The translations under genes and the position numbers were made by a program. The notes beneath the pieces are model-generated. The model was not told the origin of the DNA, ran no database searches, and saw nothing but the letters and a program-made list of their open reading frames with translations. A stretch of 64,000 nt of DNA from Thauera aromatica_A. GTDB taxonomy: Bacteria > Pseudomonadota > Gammaproteobacteria > Burkholderiales > Rhodocyclaceae. The stretch lies in the NCBI RefSeq assembly GCF_023093595.1, contig NZ_JALLIK010000106.1:1-64000 (forward strand), given 5' to 3'. Below are positions 8,284 to 18,297 of the stretch, in pieces (position 1 is the stretch's first letter; each line of letters opens with the position of its first letter).

Positions 8284-9580
8284 GATGCTCTCCTTCATCG
8301 GCCTGTTCGGCGACCGACTCGGTTTCCGGCACGGTGTTTTCGTCCTGCCCGGTTTTCACCGGCAAGGTCGTGCCCAAGGTCTGCGTGATGAGTCGCTCGA
8401 AGGCCGAGCCGTCACGCCGCGTCAAGTTGGGCACGTAACGCGAATACACGCGAAAGAGCATCTCGGTGGTGGTGTGCCCGAGCTGGCGGGCGATCCACTC
8501 CGGCGCCTCGCCGCTGGCGAGCCACAACGTCGCCGCGGTGTGGCGACACTGATACGGGCGGCGCTTCTTGAGGTTGAGGTGTCGCAACAGCGGATACCAC
8601 ACCCGGTTCGTGACGTTCTTGTGGTCGAGCGGAGTCCCCAGCCGGTTGCAGAACACGAACTTGCTGAGCTTGCCTGTGGCTTCGAACTGCGCCTTGAGTG
8701 CATCAAAGACCAATTGGCTCATCTGGATGTCGCGCTGGCTGCCGTCGGTCTTGGTGTATTCCTCCTCGCCACCCACCACGGTCTCGCGAACCAAGATCAG
8801 GCGGTTCTCGAAGTCGACGTACTTCCACTGCAAACCATCGATCTCGCCCGTGCGCATGCCGGTGAAAAAGCGCACGGTGAAGTAGTGCTTGAAGTCGGGC
8901 CGCACGGTGTCGAGGACCTGCTTCACCTCGGCGAGCGTGAAGGGGTCGACATCGGTCCGCTTCGTCTTGAGCTGTTTCACGCTGTCGAACGGCGTGCGAA
9001 AATCAAAGCGGTCGGCCGCTTCATTGAGGATTTGCCTGAGCGGGTTCAACATCTTGTTGATCCTTGCCGCAGACAGTTTGCTTTGCTTGCCTTTCGCGGT
9101 CGCTTTGCCGAGCTCGGCGCGATAGGCAAGGACGTCCGCCTTGGAGATCTGGCCGACCTCCTTCTCCCCAAACTTAGGGATCAGCGCACGGTCGAGCTCC
9201 CGGCGGATCGTCGTGCGGTACGAGCGACGCCACTCCACCTCTTTCTCGGCGAACCAGGTCTCGGCGAAGTCCTTGAAGAGCGGCGTGCTCGGGACGCTGG
9301 CTGCCGCCGACGGCAACGCAACCACAGCAGCGGTTGCCGACCCGACCATCCCTCCATGGGCTGGATCGAACTTCGCGGCGTTCTTGCTGCCGGGGAAGAA
9401 GCGGCGGTAGTCGAAGGTTCCGGCGGCGATGTCGGCCTCGATCGCGCTCAAAACCTTCTCAAGCTTCTTTTTGTTCGGAGCGGTCTCAGGGAGCGCGGTG
9501 TACTCGCGGCAGCGCACACCCTGATAACGGAAGTCGAAGAAAAGAAACCCCGTTTGGCTATGCTTGCGAATGCTACCCAT
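8276..9580 (-). CDS. Tyrosine-type site-specific integrase with N-terminal arm-binding domain
   Basis: This integrase of about 434 residues starts with an Arm (DUF3596-like) domain (SIRKHSQTGFLFFDFRYQG), followed by a SAM-like core-binding domain and a catalytic domain. The catalytic residues are visible: Arg 243 (MRTGEIDGLQW), His-x-x-Arg-type box with Arg 346 in CRHTAATLW, His 369 (QLGHTT) and the nucleophile Tyr 379 (RVYSRY). It would recombine the island with the 3' end of the nearby tRNA-Arg. ATG 9580 overlaps the 3' end of the excisionase-like gene. It appears intact, so excision may still be possible if both attachment sites survive. Confidence 0.9.
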   Translation of the reverse strand: MGSIRKHSQTGFLFFDFRYQGVRCREYTALPETAPNKKKLEKVLSAIEADIAAGTFDYRRFFPGSKNAAKFDPAHGGMVGSATAAVVALPSAAASVPSTPLFKDFAETWFAEKEVEWRRSYRTTIRRELDRALIPKFGEKEVGQISKADVLAYRAELGKATAKGKQSKLSAARINKMLNPLRQILNEAADRFDFRTPFDSVKQLKTKRTDVDPFTLAEVKQVLDTVRPDFKHYFTVRFFTGMRTGEIDGLQWKYVDFENRLILVRETVVGGEEEYTKTDGSQRDIQMSQLVFDALKAQFEATGKLSKFVFCNRLGTPLDHKNVTNRVWYPLLRHLNLKKRRPYQCRHTAATLWLASGEAPEWIARQLGHTTTEMLFRVYSRYVPNLTRRDGSAFERLITQTLGTTLPVKTGQDENTVPETESVAEQADEGEHHD

Positions 9581-9809
9581 GACACACCCCGCCATTTGCC
9601 ATCGGGATTGCGAAGCTGGAGACACTCGAGGTGAGCCCCATATCGCGCTCGATATGCTCCCAGATGTAGAGGATCTTCCTGCCGCCGAAGGGGCGGATGT
9701 AGTGTGTTCCTTCGATGAGCACCGAATCCTTCAGCCGCTCACGGATCGTCCGCGGGTCGTACTTGATGAGCCCCGCGAGCTCGTCGGTGGTTAGATAGGT
9801 CAGCGACAT
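9573..9809 (-). CDS. Excisionase-like small DNA-binding protein
   Basis: This is a 78-residue protein, MSLTYLTTDELAGLIKYDPR at the start, with a MerR/AlpA-type winged-helix fold (TTDELAGLI then RTIRERL). Its position immediately upstream of the integrase fits a recombination directionality factor. ATG 9809 has a strong AGGAGG five bases upstream. The final codons overlap the integrase start. The longer frame to 9869 would run through the operator and is rejected. Confidence 0.75.
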   Translation of the reverse strand: MSLTYLTTDELAGLIKYDPRTIRERLKDSVLIEGTHYIRPFGGRKILYIWEHIERDMGLTSSVSSFAIPMANGGVCHG

Positions 9810-9831
9810 CACAGCCTCCTTGATCTGATCG

Positions 9832-9867
9832 GTTATCAGCGATCTACATTTAAGATCACCTGATAAC
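9832..9867. promoter_or_regulatory. Operator: large interrupted palindrome between regulator and excisionase
   Basis: GTTATCAG (9832-9839) is the reverse complement of CTGATAAC (9860-9867), and the inner GATCT/AGATC extends the symmetry to 14-15 bp per arm with one indel. Related half-sites, ATCAGGCGATAA (9899-9910) and CATCACCCGTTA (9919-9930), lie closer to the regulator. The likely ligand is the Xre-type protein encoded at 9952. Confidence 0.6.
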
Positions 9868-9868
9868 A

Positions 9869-9897
9869 AATTTAATCACGCCTTTGCAGGATGTCAA
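9869..9897 (-). promoter_or_regulatory. Promoter of the excisionase-integrase-HD operon
   Basis: On the minus strand a perfect -35 TTGACA (9897-9892) is followed 17 bp later by TAAATT (9874-9869). The -10 touches the right arm of the 9832-9867 inverted repeat, so a bound repressor would block the start site. Confidence 0.65.
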
Positions 9898-9951
9898 CAT
9901 CAGGCGATAATATTTTTCATCACCCGTTAGAAAACAGGCTCAGGTGCTCAC

Positions 9952-10215
9952 ATGATCAGGTTCCGACTCAAGGAGCTCATCGCAGAAAAGGAGTTTCGGG
10001 AACGTCGCGTGATCACGATGACGGAGGTCGCGGCCCAGACGGGTATCAACCGGATGACCCTGTCGAAAATCGCCAACCACCCGGGCTACAGCACCGTGAC
10101 GGATAACCTGGACAAGCTGTGCGACTACTTCGCATGCCGGCTTGAGCAGCTTGCCGAGCATCTACCCAACTTGAAGCCTGCCGACGACGACGGCGTAGGC
10201 GATGCCCAGAAGTAG
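9952..10215 (+). CDS. Xre/Cro-type helix-turn-helix regulator of the island
   Basis: This 87-residue protein has a single helix-turn-helix (MTEVAAQTGINRMTLSKIAN) typical of the HTH_26/Cro group, with a charged C-terminal tail. It is transcribed divergently from the excisionase-integrase operon across about 140 bp of AT-rich DNA that carries inverted repeats. This is the usual arrangement for a repressor controlling excision and its own synthesis. Base composition is lower in GC than the flanking chromosome. Confidence 0.75.
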   Translation: MIRFRLKELIAEKEFRERRVITMTEVAAQTGINRMTLSKIANHPGYSTVTDNLDKLCDYFACRLEQLAEHLPNLKPADDDGVGDAQK

Positions 10216-10294
10216 CGGTCAATTGGGCGGTGATACCGGGCCAGGGAAGCAAGGGTCGAAACCGCTGGCTCCAAGTGATGGCCCGCCAGGACGA

Positions 10295-10338
10295 GGGCCA
10301 AGGATGGGCCAAAAACGGGCCAAGCGTGGGCCAAAAAG
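10295..10338. repeat. Four tandem 11-bp repeats, candidate integrase arm sites
   Basis: GGGCCAA recurs at 10295, 10306, 10317 and 10328, exactly one helical turn apart, inside 11-bp units ending GGAT, AAAC, GCGT and AAAG. The array lies about 45 bp from the 3' end of tRNA-Arg and beside the integrase module. This is where arm-type binding sites for a tyrosine recombinase are expected. Confidence 0.7.
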
Positions 10339-10380
10339 AAAATGGGCTAGGCCCCTTAAGACCTAACCCATTGAATTCTT

Positions 10381-10457
10381 TGGCGCGCCCGAGACGATTC
10401 GAACGTCCGACCCCTGCCTTCGGAGGGCAGTACTCTATCCAGCTGAGCTACGGGCGC
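10381..10457 (-). tRNA. tRNA-Arg (anticodon CCG)
   Basis: The 77-nt minus-strand gene has acceptor stem GCGCCCG/CGGGCGC, discriminator G and an encoded CCA (10383-10381). The anticodon arm is CTGCC-CTCCGAA-GGCAG, anticodon CCG, and the T-loop is TTCGAAT. Its 3' end faces the integrase island, the usual integration target. I found no second copy of the 3' end within the window. Confidence 0.95.
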
Positions 10458-10603
10458 GCGGGTCGCGCGGCTTGCTGCGCGCGAGGCCGGCAAGCATATA
10501 ACGCTTCGCCGGCAAAGTCCATGGCGCGCTGCCACAACGGGGTGACGCCCGCTATAATCCCGGCTTTCGCCTTGCGCCGTACAACAAGTCAAAGGAACCG
10601 AGC

Positions 10604-11065
10604 ATGCCCAAGCCCCACGCTCCGCGCCCCCACCGGCGACCCGCCCGCCTTGCCCTGCCCCTTGCCGCGGTGGCCGCTGCCGCAGCGCTGACCGCGTGCG
10701 GCAAGCCGGACGCGATCGACCCCGAACTCAGCGCCTCGCTGATCCAGCCCGTCGCCCGACTCGAAGTCCAGGCGGTCACCGTTGCCCCCGGCAGCCGGAC
10801 CGGGGAGCAGATCTACACCTCGCTGTGCACCGCCTGTCACGACACCGGCGCGGCGGGTGCGCCGAAAGCGGGCAACGCCGACGAATGGAAGCCGCGCCTG
10901 GCGCTCGGCCTGGACGGCCTGACCGCCTCGGCGATCGCCGGCAAGGGGGCGATGCCCCCGCGCGGTGGCGGCAGCGACCTGACCGACACCGAAGTCAAGC
11001 GCGCGGTGGCCTACCTCGCCAACACCGCCGGCGCCGGCTACACCGAGCCGCCGGTCGAACAGTAA
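10604..11065 (+). CDS. Membrane-anchored c-type cytochrome (cytochrome c5 family)
   Basis: This is a 153-residue exported lipoprotein. A basic, hydrophobic signal runs to the lipobox LTAC (Cys 32). A single haem-binding motif CTACH occurs at 75-79, and GAMPPRGG carries the probable distal Met. The fold matches short monohaem class I cytochromes of the c5 type, which shuttle electrons in the periplasm. An AAGGA ribosome site precedes ATG 10604, and TATAAT at 10553-10558 could be its -10 box. It is monocistronic and ends at a strong hairpin. Confidence 0.85.
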   Translation: MPKPHAPRPHRRPARLALPLAAVAAAAALTACGKPDAIDPELSASLIQPVARLEVQAVTVAPGSRTGEQIYTSLCTACHDTGAAGAPKAGNADEWKPRLALGLDGLTASAIAGKGAMPPRGGGSDLTDTEVKRAVAYLANTAGAGYTEPPVEQ

Positions 11066-11092
11066 GGCAGGGCGGCGCCGACCGCCTCCGCA

Positions 11093-11125
11093 GCAAAAAG
11101 GGCAGCCACGCGCTGCCCTTTTTGC
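11093..11125. terminator. Bidirectional Rho-independent terminator
   Basis: A 14-bp stem (11093-11106 with 11112-11125) with a 5-nt loop has A5 on one side and T5 on the other. It lies between the convergent cytochrome and rep genes and can serve both. Confidence 0.9.
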
Positions 11126-11210
11126 TGCCCGCCTTCCCCGGCTCCCGCCCGCGTCACCCTCGCCTCACGGCGGCGATGCAATCGTCCGGTGGCAGCCCGA
11201 GGGCCGTGGC

Positions 11211-13208
<1,998 letters not shown>

Positions 13209-13512
13209 CGTCGGCGGCACGGAAAAACGAAGCCACCCGGACGGGTGGCGGAGCGTAATTCTAGCCGATCATCCGTAGCGGGTCCGCCGGCGTTACAGAT
13301 CGGCGCCGCCGCTCCTGCGAGCTCATCGCGTGAACAGCGGCAGGCCCGGCAGGTGACAAGACGCGGGGTCTCACGCACAATCGCCGCGCATCGGAACGTG
13401 GTCGCGCCCGCGGCCTCCCCCTTCCGCGCTCCGCCCCGAGACCGAAGAGAAACGCCGAACCCAGCCGATTTCCGCCTGTCGGATCAACGACCGAACCCGC
13501 ACTCCATCGTCC
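13209..13512. promoter_or_regulatory. Divergent rep / pentapeptide-repeat intergenic region with stem-loop
   Basis: For rep (minus strand) a -10 like TAGAAT (13263-13258) is followed immediately by an 8-bp stem-loop GCCACCCGTCCGGGTGGC (13249-13232) and TTCGTTTTT. The hairpin would sit at the very 5' end of the rep transcript. No gene is seen in the remaining bases up to 13512, where the pentapeptide-repeat gene starts. Confidence 0.45.
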
Positions 13513-14160
13513 ATGCCCAAGACCCGCGCCGCGCTGCTCGCCACCCTGTCCGCCACGGCCTTGCTCGCGCTGCCGCTATCCGCCGCGGCGCAACGCCCAG
13601 GCAATGTCGGCGGCTGCGACATCCGTCGCGGCACCTTGTGCACCAACATGAACCTGAACGGTGCCCAGCTCGCCGGGGTGAATCTGGCCAACTCGCAGTT
13701 CACCCGCTCCGACCTGTCGGGCGCCGACCTGCGCCGCGCGACGCTCGACGAGGCCAATTTCTCCCAGGCCGAGATCGCCGGCGCCACGCTCGACGAAGCC
13801 TCGTTGATGCGCGCCAATCTGCGCGGTGCCCGCCTCGTCGGCGCCAGCCTGAAAGGCGCCAACCTGCGCAACGCGATCCTGCAGAACGCCGATCTGCACG
13901 ACGCCGACTTCAGCGGCGCCCAGCTCGGGGGGGCGGATCTGACCAATGCCCGCGCCGAGCGCACCCGCTTCGACGGCGCCGACCTGCAGCGCGCCAACCT
14001 GCGCGCGGCCAAGCTGTCGGGCGCCTCCTTCGCCGGCGCCAAGCTGCAAGGCGCCAACTTCACCCGCGCGCAACTCACTGATGCCGACCTCACCGGGGCC
14101 GACATCGCGCAGGCGGTCTTCCTCAACGCACAGACGGACGGCTGCAAGGGCTGCCCCTGA
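13513..14160 (+). CDS. Exported pentapeptide-repeat protein
   Basis: This 215-residue protein begins with a Sec signal peptide (about 1-26, LPLSAAAQ). From about residue 48 nearly the whole chain is pentapeptide repeats of the A(N/D)LXX type, about 27 units, which fold as a right-handed quadrilateral beta helix. Cys pairs flank the helix (GGCDIRRGTLC near the start, DGCKGCP at the end) and may form caps or disulfides in the periplasm. The family covers many functions, including DNA mimicry, but no specific role can be given here. Confidence 0.85.
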   Translation: MPKTRAALLATLSATALLALPLSAAAQRPGNVGGCDIRRGTLCTNMNLNGAQLAGVNLANSQFTRSDLSGADLRRATLDEANFSQAEIAGATLDEASLMRANLRGARLVGASLKGANLRNAILQNADLHDADFSGAQLGGADLTNARAERTRFDGADLQRANLRAAKLSGASFAGAKLQGANFTRAQLTDADLTGADIAQAVFLNAQTDGCKGCP

Positions 14161-14209
14161 GGCCTTCTGCCAGACACCGCGCTCGGTATGTGCCGGGCGG
14201 TTTCGAGCG

Positions 14210-15157
14210 TCAGACCACGCCGGCGCCGTGGGCCTGCTGGTCGGCCCAGTAGCTCGAGCGCACCATCGGGCCGCAGGCGGCGTTCTTGAAGCCCATCTTC
14301 AGCGCTTCGGTCTCGAACATCTTGAAGGTGTCCGGATGCACGTAGCGCAGCACCGGCAGATGGCCGCCGGACGGTTGCAGGTACTGGCCGATGGTGAGCA
14401 TCTCGACGTCGTGCGCGCGCAAATCGCGCATCACCTCGAGGATTTCGTCGTCGGTCTCGCCGAGGCCGACCATCAGCCCCGACTTGGTCGGGATTTCAGG
14501 ATGGCGCGCCTTAAACGCCTGCAGCAGCTTCAGTGACCACGCGTAGTCGGCGCCGGGACGGGCCTGCTTGTACAGGCGCGGCACGGTTTCGAGGTTGTGG
14601 TTCATGACGTCGGGCGGGGCGGCGTCGAAGATGTCGAGGGCGATCTCCATGCGGCCGCGGAAATCGGGCACCAGCACTTCGATCGCGGTCGCGGGCGAGG
14701 CGGCGCGGGTTTCGCGGATGCAGTCGACGAAGTGCTGGGCGCCACCATCGCGCAGGTCGTCGCGGTCGACTGAAGTGATCACCACGTAATTGAGCCGCAT
14801 CGCGGCGATGGTCCGCGCCAGCTCGGCCGGCTCGGCGGCGTCGAGCGGCGCAGGGCGGCCGTGGCCGACGTCGCAGAAGGGGCAGCGCCGGGTACAGATG
14901 TCGCCCATGATCATGAAGGTCGCGGTGCCCTTGCCGAAGCACTCGTGGATGTTCGGGCAGGAGGCTTCTTCGCACACGGTGTGGAGCTTGTGCTCGCGCA
15001 GCGTGGACTTGATCTCGTTGAAACGTTCGGCTTCCGTGCCGGCACCGAGCCGGATGCGGATCCAGTCGGGTTTTTTCAGGCGCTCGGCAGGAACGATCTT
15101 GATCGGGATGCGGGCGGTCTTGTCGGCGCCGCGCTGCTTGCGAACGGGGGTTTCCAT
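14210..15157 (-). CDS. lipA: Lipoyl synthase
   Basis: This 315-residue radical-SAM enzyme inserts two sulfurs into octanoyl groups on lipoyl domains. The auxiliary cluster motif CEEASCPNIHEC and the radical-SAM motif CTRRCPFC are both intact, and the C-terminal RSSYWAD holds the conserved Ser of the auxiliary-cluster ligand RSSY. Length matches the family. It is the last gene of dacA-dat-ybeD-lipB-lipA, separated from lipB by about 100 bp, so it may also have its own promoter. Confidence 0.95.
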   Translation of the reverse strand: METPVRKQRGADKTARIPIKIVPAERLKKPDWIRIRLGAGTEAERFNEIKSTLREHKLHTVCEEASCPNIHECFGKGTATFMIMGDICTRRCPFCDVGHGRPAPLDAAEPAELARTIAAMRLNYVVITSVDRDDLRDGGAQHFVDCIRETRAASPATAIEVLVPDFRGRMEIALDIFDAAPPDVMNHNLETVPRLYKQARPGADYAWSLKLLQAFKARHPEIPTKSGLMVGLGETDDEILEVMRDLRAHDVEMLTIGQYLQPSGGHLPVLRYVHPDTFKMFETEALKMGFKNAACGPMVRSSYWADQQAHGAGVV

Positions 15158-15259
15158 GGTCGCTGTTCTCTGTGGGTTCCGGTGGGAAAGGGGAAAGCGG
15201 TGTTGTCGGACGAGGGTGGTCGAACGACAGTGTTCGGTCGGGGGTGGCCCGAGCGCGGA

Positions 15260-15985
15260 TTATGAACCGGACGGCGCCGCTTCGACAGCCCGCATCGGCG
15301 GCAGCAGGCGCTGCAGGTGCCCGAGCAGGCGCTCGCCCACCGCCGCCACATCGTCGGCGACGCCGAAATCGTGCATGCGGACCGTCCTGAGGCCGGGGTA
15401 GCCGCAGGGGTTGATCCAGCCGAAGGGGGTGAGATCGGCATTCACGTTGAGCGCCAGTCCGTGATAACTGCAGCCCTTCCGGACCCGCAGGCCGAGCGCG
15501 GCGATCTTGTCGCCGGCGACGTACACTCCGGGAGCGCCGTTCTTGCGCTCGGCTGCAATCCCGTAATCGGCCAGCGTATCGATGATCGCCTGCTCCATCA
15601 GCAGCACCAGTTCGCGCACTTTGAGCGCGCGCCGCGGCAGGTCGATCAGCAGATAGGCGACAAGCTGGCCGGGGCCGTGGTAGGTGATCTGGCCGCCGCG
15701 GTCGATGTGCACCAGCGGAATGCCGGCCGGGTTCTGCAACAGGTGCTCGGCCTTGCCCGCCTGACCGAGGGTAAATACCGGCGGATGCTGGAGCAGCCAG
15801 ATCTCGTCGGCGGTGGCCGCCTCGCGGGCAGCGGTAAACACCCGCATCGCCTCAAGAGCCGGCGCGTAGTCCACCACGCCGAGGCGCTTGACCACGCAGG
15901 ACGGGCGGGCGCGATCGAGTTCGCCGGCGCCCTCGCCCGGCGCCGGGAGCGCATCGTGCGCAAGGCCGGCGCAGCCGGCGCTCAC
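15260..15985 (-). CDS. lipB: Octanoyl-[acyl carrier protein]:protein N-octanoyltransferase
   Basis: The protein (241 residues) moves octanoate from ACP to lipoyl domains, the step before LipA. Visible signatures are RGGQITYHGPGQLVAYL, the Lys of KIAALGLRVRKG and the catalytic Cys in INPCGYPGL. GTG 15985 is favoured as start because it overlaps the ybeD stop as GTGA; the first 30 residues are variable, so an internal start such as VVKRLG cannot be excluded. Confidence 0.93.
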   Translation of the reverse strand: MSAGCAGLAHDALPAPGEGAGELDRARPSCVVKRLGVVDYAPALEAMRVFTAAREAATADEIWLLQHPPVFTLGQAGKAEHLLQNPAGIPLVHIDRGGQITYHGPGQLVAYLLIDLPRRALKVRELVLLMEQAIIDTLADYGIAAERKNGAPGVYVAGDKIAALGLRVRKGCSYHGLALNVNADLTPFGWINPCGYPGLRTVRMHDFGVADDVAAVGERLLGHLQRLLPPMRAVEAAPSGS

Positions 15986-16266
15986 AGCACCACCTTGACC
16001 ATCGGGTGCGCGGTCAGCTCGCGGTACATCGAATCGACCTGGAACTGCGACACCGCGCGGAACGTGCAGGTCACCGCGAGGTAGTTGCCCTTGCTCGACG
16101 GGCGCATTTCGGCGCCGGCGGGGTCGAAATCGGGGGCGTGGCGCAGCACGACCTCGATCACCGCCTGGGCAAAGCCGTCCACCCGCGCCCCCATCACCTT
16201 GATCGGGAAATCGCAGGGAAATTCGAGCAGGCTCTGGCGCGTCCGCGCGCCTTGTTCATCCGCCAT
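15982..16266 (-). CDS. ybeD: YbeD/DUF493 family protein
   Basis: This small protein has 94 residues with the family core PCDFPIKVMG and a ferredoxin-like fold expected from the family. In many proteobacteria it lies between the D,D-carboxypeptidase or D-amino-acid transaminase gene and lipB, as here. It overlaps dat upstream by 11 bp and lipB downstream by 4 bp (GTGA). The biochemical role is not established; a regulatory ACT-like function has been proposed from structure. Confidence 0.9.
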   Translation of the reverse strand: MADEQGARTRQSLLEFPCDFPIKVMGARVDGFAQAVIEVVLRHAPDFDPAGAEMRPSSKGNYLAVTCTFRAVSQFQVDSMYRELTAHPMVKVVL

Positions 16267-17128
16267 TTCGCATTACCGTCCGTTTGAAGTCCTGGTACCA
16301 GCCATGCATCTGCCGTGCCACCGGCCCGGGGCTGCCGCTGCCCACCGGGCGCCCGTCGAGCGTGGTGATCGGCAGCACCTCCTTGGTCGACGAAGTCATC
16401 CACAGCTCGTCGGCGGCACGCACTTCGGCTTCGAGCACCTCGCCCACTACGTGGTGCAGGCCGTGGGTGCGCGCCAGTTCGAGGACCACGTCGTAGGTGA
16501 TGCCGGGCAGCATCAGGTGGCTCTTCGGCGGCACGCGCAGCACGCCGTCCCTGACCACGAAAATGCTCGAAGCCGCGCCTTCGGTCAGGAAGCCGTCGCG
16601 GAACAGCACGGTCTCGGCGCAACCGTGGTCGATCGCGTGCTGGCGCAGCAGGCAGTTGGCGAGCATCGACACCGTCTTCAGGTCGCAGCGCAGCCAGCGG
16701 ATGTCGGCAGCGCTCACCGCCGCCACGCCGCGCGCGAGTTGCTCGGCGTCCGGCGCCGGCAGCGGCTCGCTCATCAGGAACACGGTGGGCTTCACTTCCG
16801 GCCCGGGGAAGGCGTGGTTGCGCTTCACGTCGGCGCCGCGCGTCACCTGCAGGTAGACCGACTGGTCCTCCCACGGGTTGCGTGCGACGAGTTCGGCGAC
16901 GATCGCCTTCCATTCGGCCGCCGGGTGGGGGTTGTCCATCCGCATCGCCGCCAGCGTCGCCGCCAGGCGGGCGATGTGCTCGTCGATGCGGAAGGGCCGC
17001 CGCGAATACACCGGGATCACTTCATAGGCGCCGTCGCCGAACAGGAAGCCGCGGTCCATCGGCGACACCCGCGCCTCGGCCAGCGGCAGGTAGGCGCCAT
17101 TGACGAAGGCGGTGTTGATCGCGCTCAC
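16256..17128 (-). CDS. dat: D-amino-acid transaminase (class IV aminotransferase)
   Basis: This PLP enzyme of about 290 residues belongs to fold type IV. The PLP Lys lies in CDLKTVSMLANCLLRQ, and the phosphate-binding turn is in EGAASSIFVV. MDRGFLFGDGAYEV is the family opening. It interconverts D-amino acids and 2-oxo acids, for example supplying D-Glu or recycling D-Ala for cell wall. GTG 17128 overlaps the dacA stop as GTGA; the frame runs on upstream into dacA sequence and is not coding there. Confidence 0.88.
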   Translation of the reverse strand: MSAINTAFVNGAYLPLAEARVSPMDRGFLFGDGAYEVIPVYSRRPFRIDEHIARLAATLAAMRMDNPHPAAEWKAIVAELVARNPWEDQSVYLQVTRGADVKRNHAFPGPEVKPTVFLMSEPLPAPDAEQLARGVAAVSAADIRWLRCDLKTVSMLANCLLRQHAIDHGCAETVLFRDGFLTEGAASSIFVVRDGVLRVPPKSHLMLPGITYDVVLELARTHGLHHVVGEVLEAEVRAADELWMTSSTKEVLPITTLDGRPVGSGSPGPVARQMHGWYQDFKRTVMRNGG

Positions 17129-18252
17129 AGCTGCTTGAACAGCATCACGATCGCATCCCACAGGCGGCCGAAGAAACCCGCCACCGGCACCTCCTGCAGC
17201 GCCACCACCGGGTACTGTCCGGCCGGTTTGCCATCCACGGTCAGGGTCAGGGTGCCGACCTCCTGGCCCTTGTCGAGCGGCGCCACCAGCGGCTGCCGGC
17301 TCTCCAGGGTGACCTGGATCTTGTCCGCCGCTTCCTTCGGCAGCGAAATCACGAAGTCCTGGGCGAAGCCGACCGGCAACTCGTTGAGCTGGCCTTTCCA
17401 CACCCGGAACTGCGACAGCGCCTCGTCGGCTTTGTACAGCTTCACCGTCTCGAAGAACTGGAAGCCGTAGTTGAGCAGTTTCAGCGACTCCTGCGCGCGC
17501 ACGGTATCGGAAGCCGCCCCCAGCACCACCGAAATCAGCCGGCGCGGTCCGCGCTCGGCGGTGGACACGAGGCAGTAGCCGGCGGTGCTGGTGTGGCCCG
17601 TTTTCATGCCATCGACGGTCGGGTCCATGTACAGCAGGCGGTTGCGGTTGGGCTGGCGGATGTCGTTGTAGGTGAACTCCTTCATCGAATACAGGCTGTA
17701 GTACTCGGGGAAGTCGCGCACGATCGCACTGGCCAGGCGGGCGAGGTCGCCGGCGGTGGTGTACAGCTGCGGGTCGGGCAGGCCGGTGGAGTTGGTGAAG
17801 TGGGTGTTGACCATCCCCAGGCGCTGGGCTTCGCGGTTCATCAGCGCGGCAAAGCCTTCCTCGCTGCCGGCGATCAGCTCGGCCAGGGCGACGCAGGCAT
17901 CGTTGCCCGACTGCACGATCACCCCCTTGATCAGTTCGTCGACGGTCACCGGCTTGCGCGGCTCGATGAACATCCGCGAGCCTTCCATGCGCCAGGCGCG
18001 CTCGGACACCGGCACCACCTGCTCGGCGGTGATCGTGCCCGCCTTCATCGCGGCGAAGGTCAGGTAGGCGGTCATCAGCTTGGTCAGCGAAGCCGGTTCG
18101 ATGCGGGTATCGGGGTCCTTCGCCGCCAGGGTCTGGCCGGTGGCGTGATCGATCAGGATCCAGGCGTTGGCGGCCAACGCCGGCGGCGGCACCGACTGCG
18201 CGAGCGCGCCCAGGGAAAACAGTGAAACGAAAACCGCGATCAGAAAACGCAT
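17125..18252 (-). CDS. dacA: D-alanyl-D-alanine carboxypeptidase (PBP5/6 type)
   Basis: This 375-residue penicillin-binding protein trims the terminal D-Ala of peptidoglycan pentapeptides. A signal peptide (MRFLIAVFVSLFSLGALAQS) is followed by SLTK (nucleophile Ser), SGN and KTGHT. The PBP5-like C-terminal domain ends in an amphipathic helix (FFGRLWDAIVMLFKQL) for membrane attachment. ATG 18252 is chosen; the frame extends far upstream antisense to nothing real. A clear promoter lies at 18298-18326. Confidence 0.95.
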   Translation of the reverse strand: MRFLIAVFVSLFSLGALAQSVPPPALAANAWILIDHATGQTLAAKDPDTRIEPASLTKLMTAYLTFAAMKAGTITAEQVVPVSERAWRMEGSRMFIEPRKPVTVDELIKGVIVQSGNDACVALAELIAGSEEGFAALMNREAQRLGMVNTHFTNSTGLPDPQLYTTAGDLARLASAIVRDFPEYYSLYSMKEFTYNDIRQPNRNRLLYMDPTVDGMKTGHTSTAGYCLVSTAERGPRRLISVVLGAASDTVRAQESLKLLNYGFQFFETVKLYKADEALSQFRVWKGQLNELPVGFAQDFVISLPKEAADKIQVTLESRQPLVAPLDKGQEVGTLTLTVDGKPAGQYPVVALQEVPVAGFFGRLWDAIVMLFKQL

Positions 18253-18297
18253 GACGAAACCCGGGGAAGGTGAAAAGAAAGGAGGTGATAGCGCCCG

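Noticed and set aside
10295..10338. Possible plasmid iterons
   Set aside because: No replication initiator gene is present, and the array is next to an integrase and a tRNA; arm sites are the simpler reading.
15172..15259. Coding sequence in the gap between lipB and lipA
   Set aside because: The short frames there have no support; the gap is simply a spacer.
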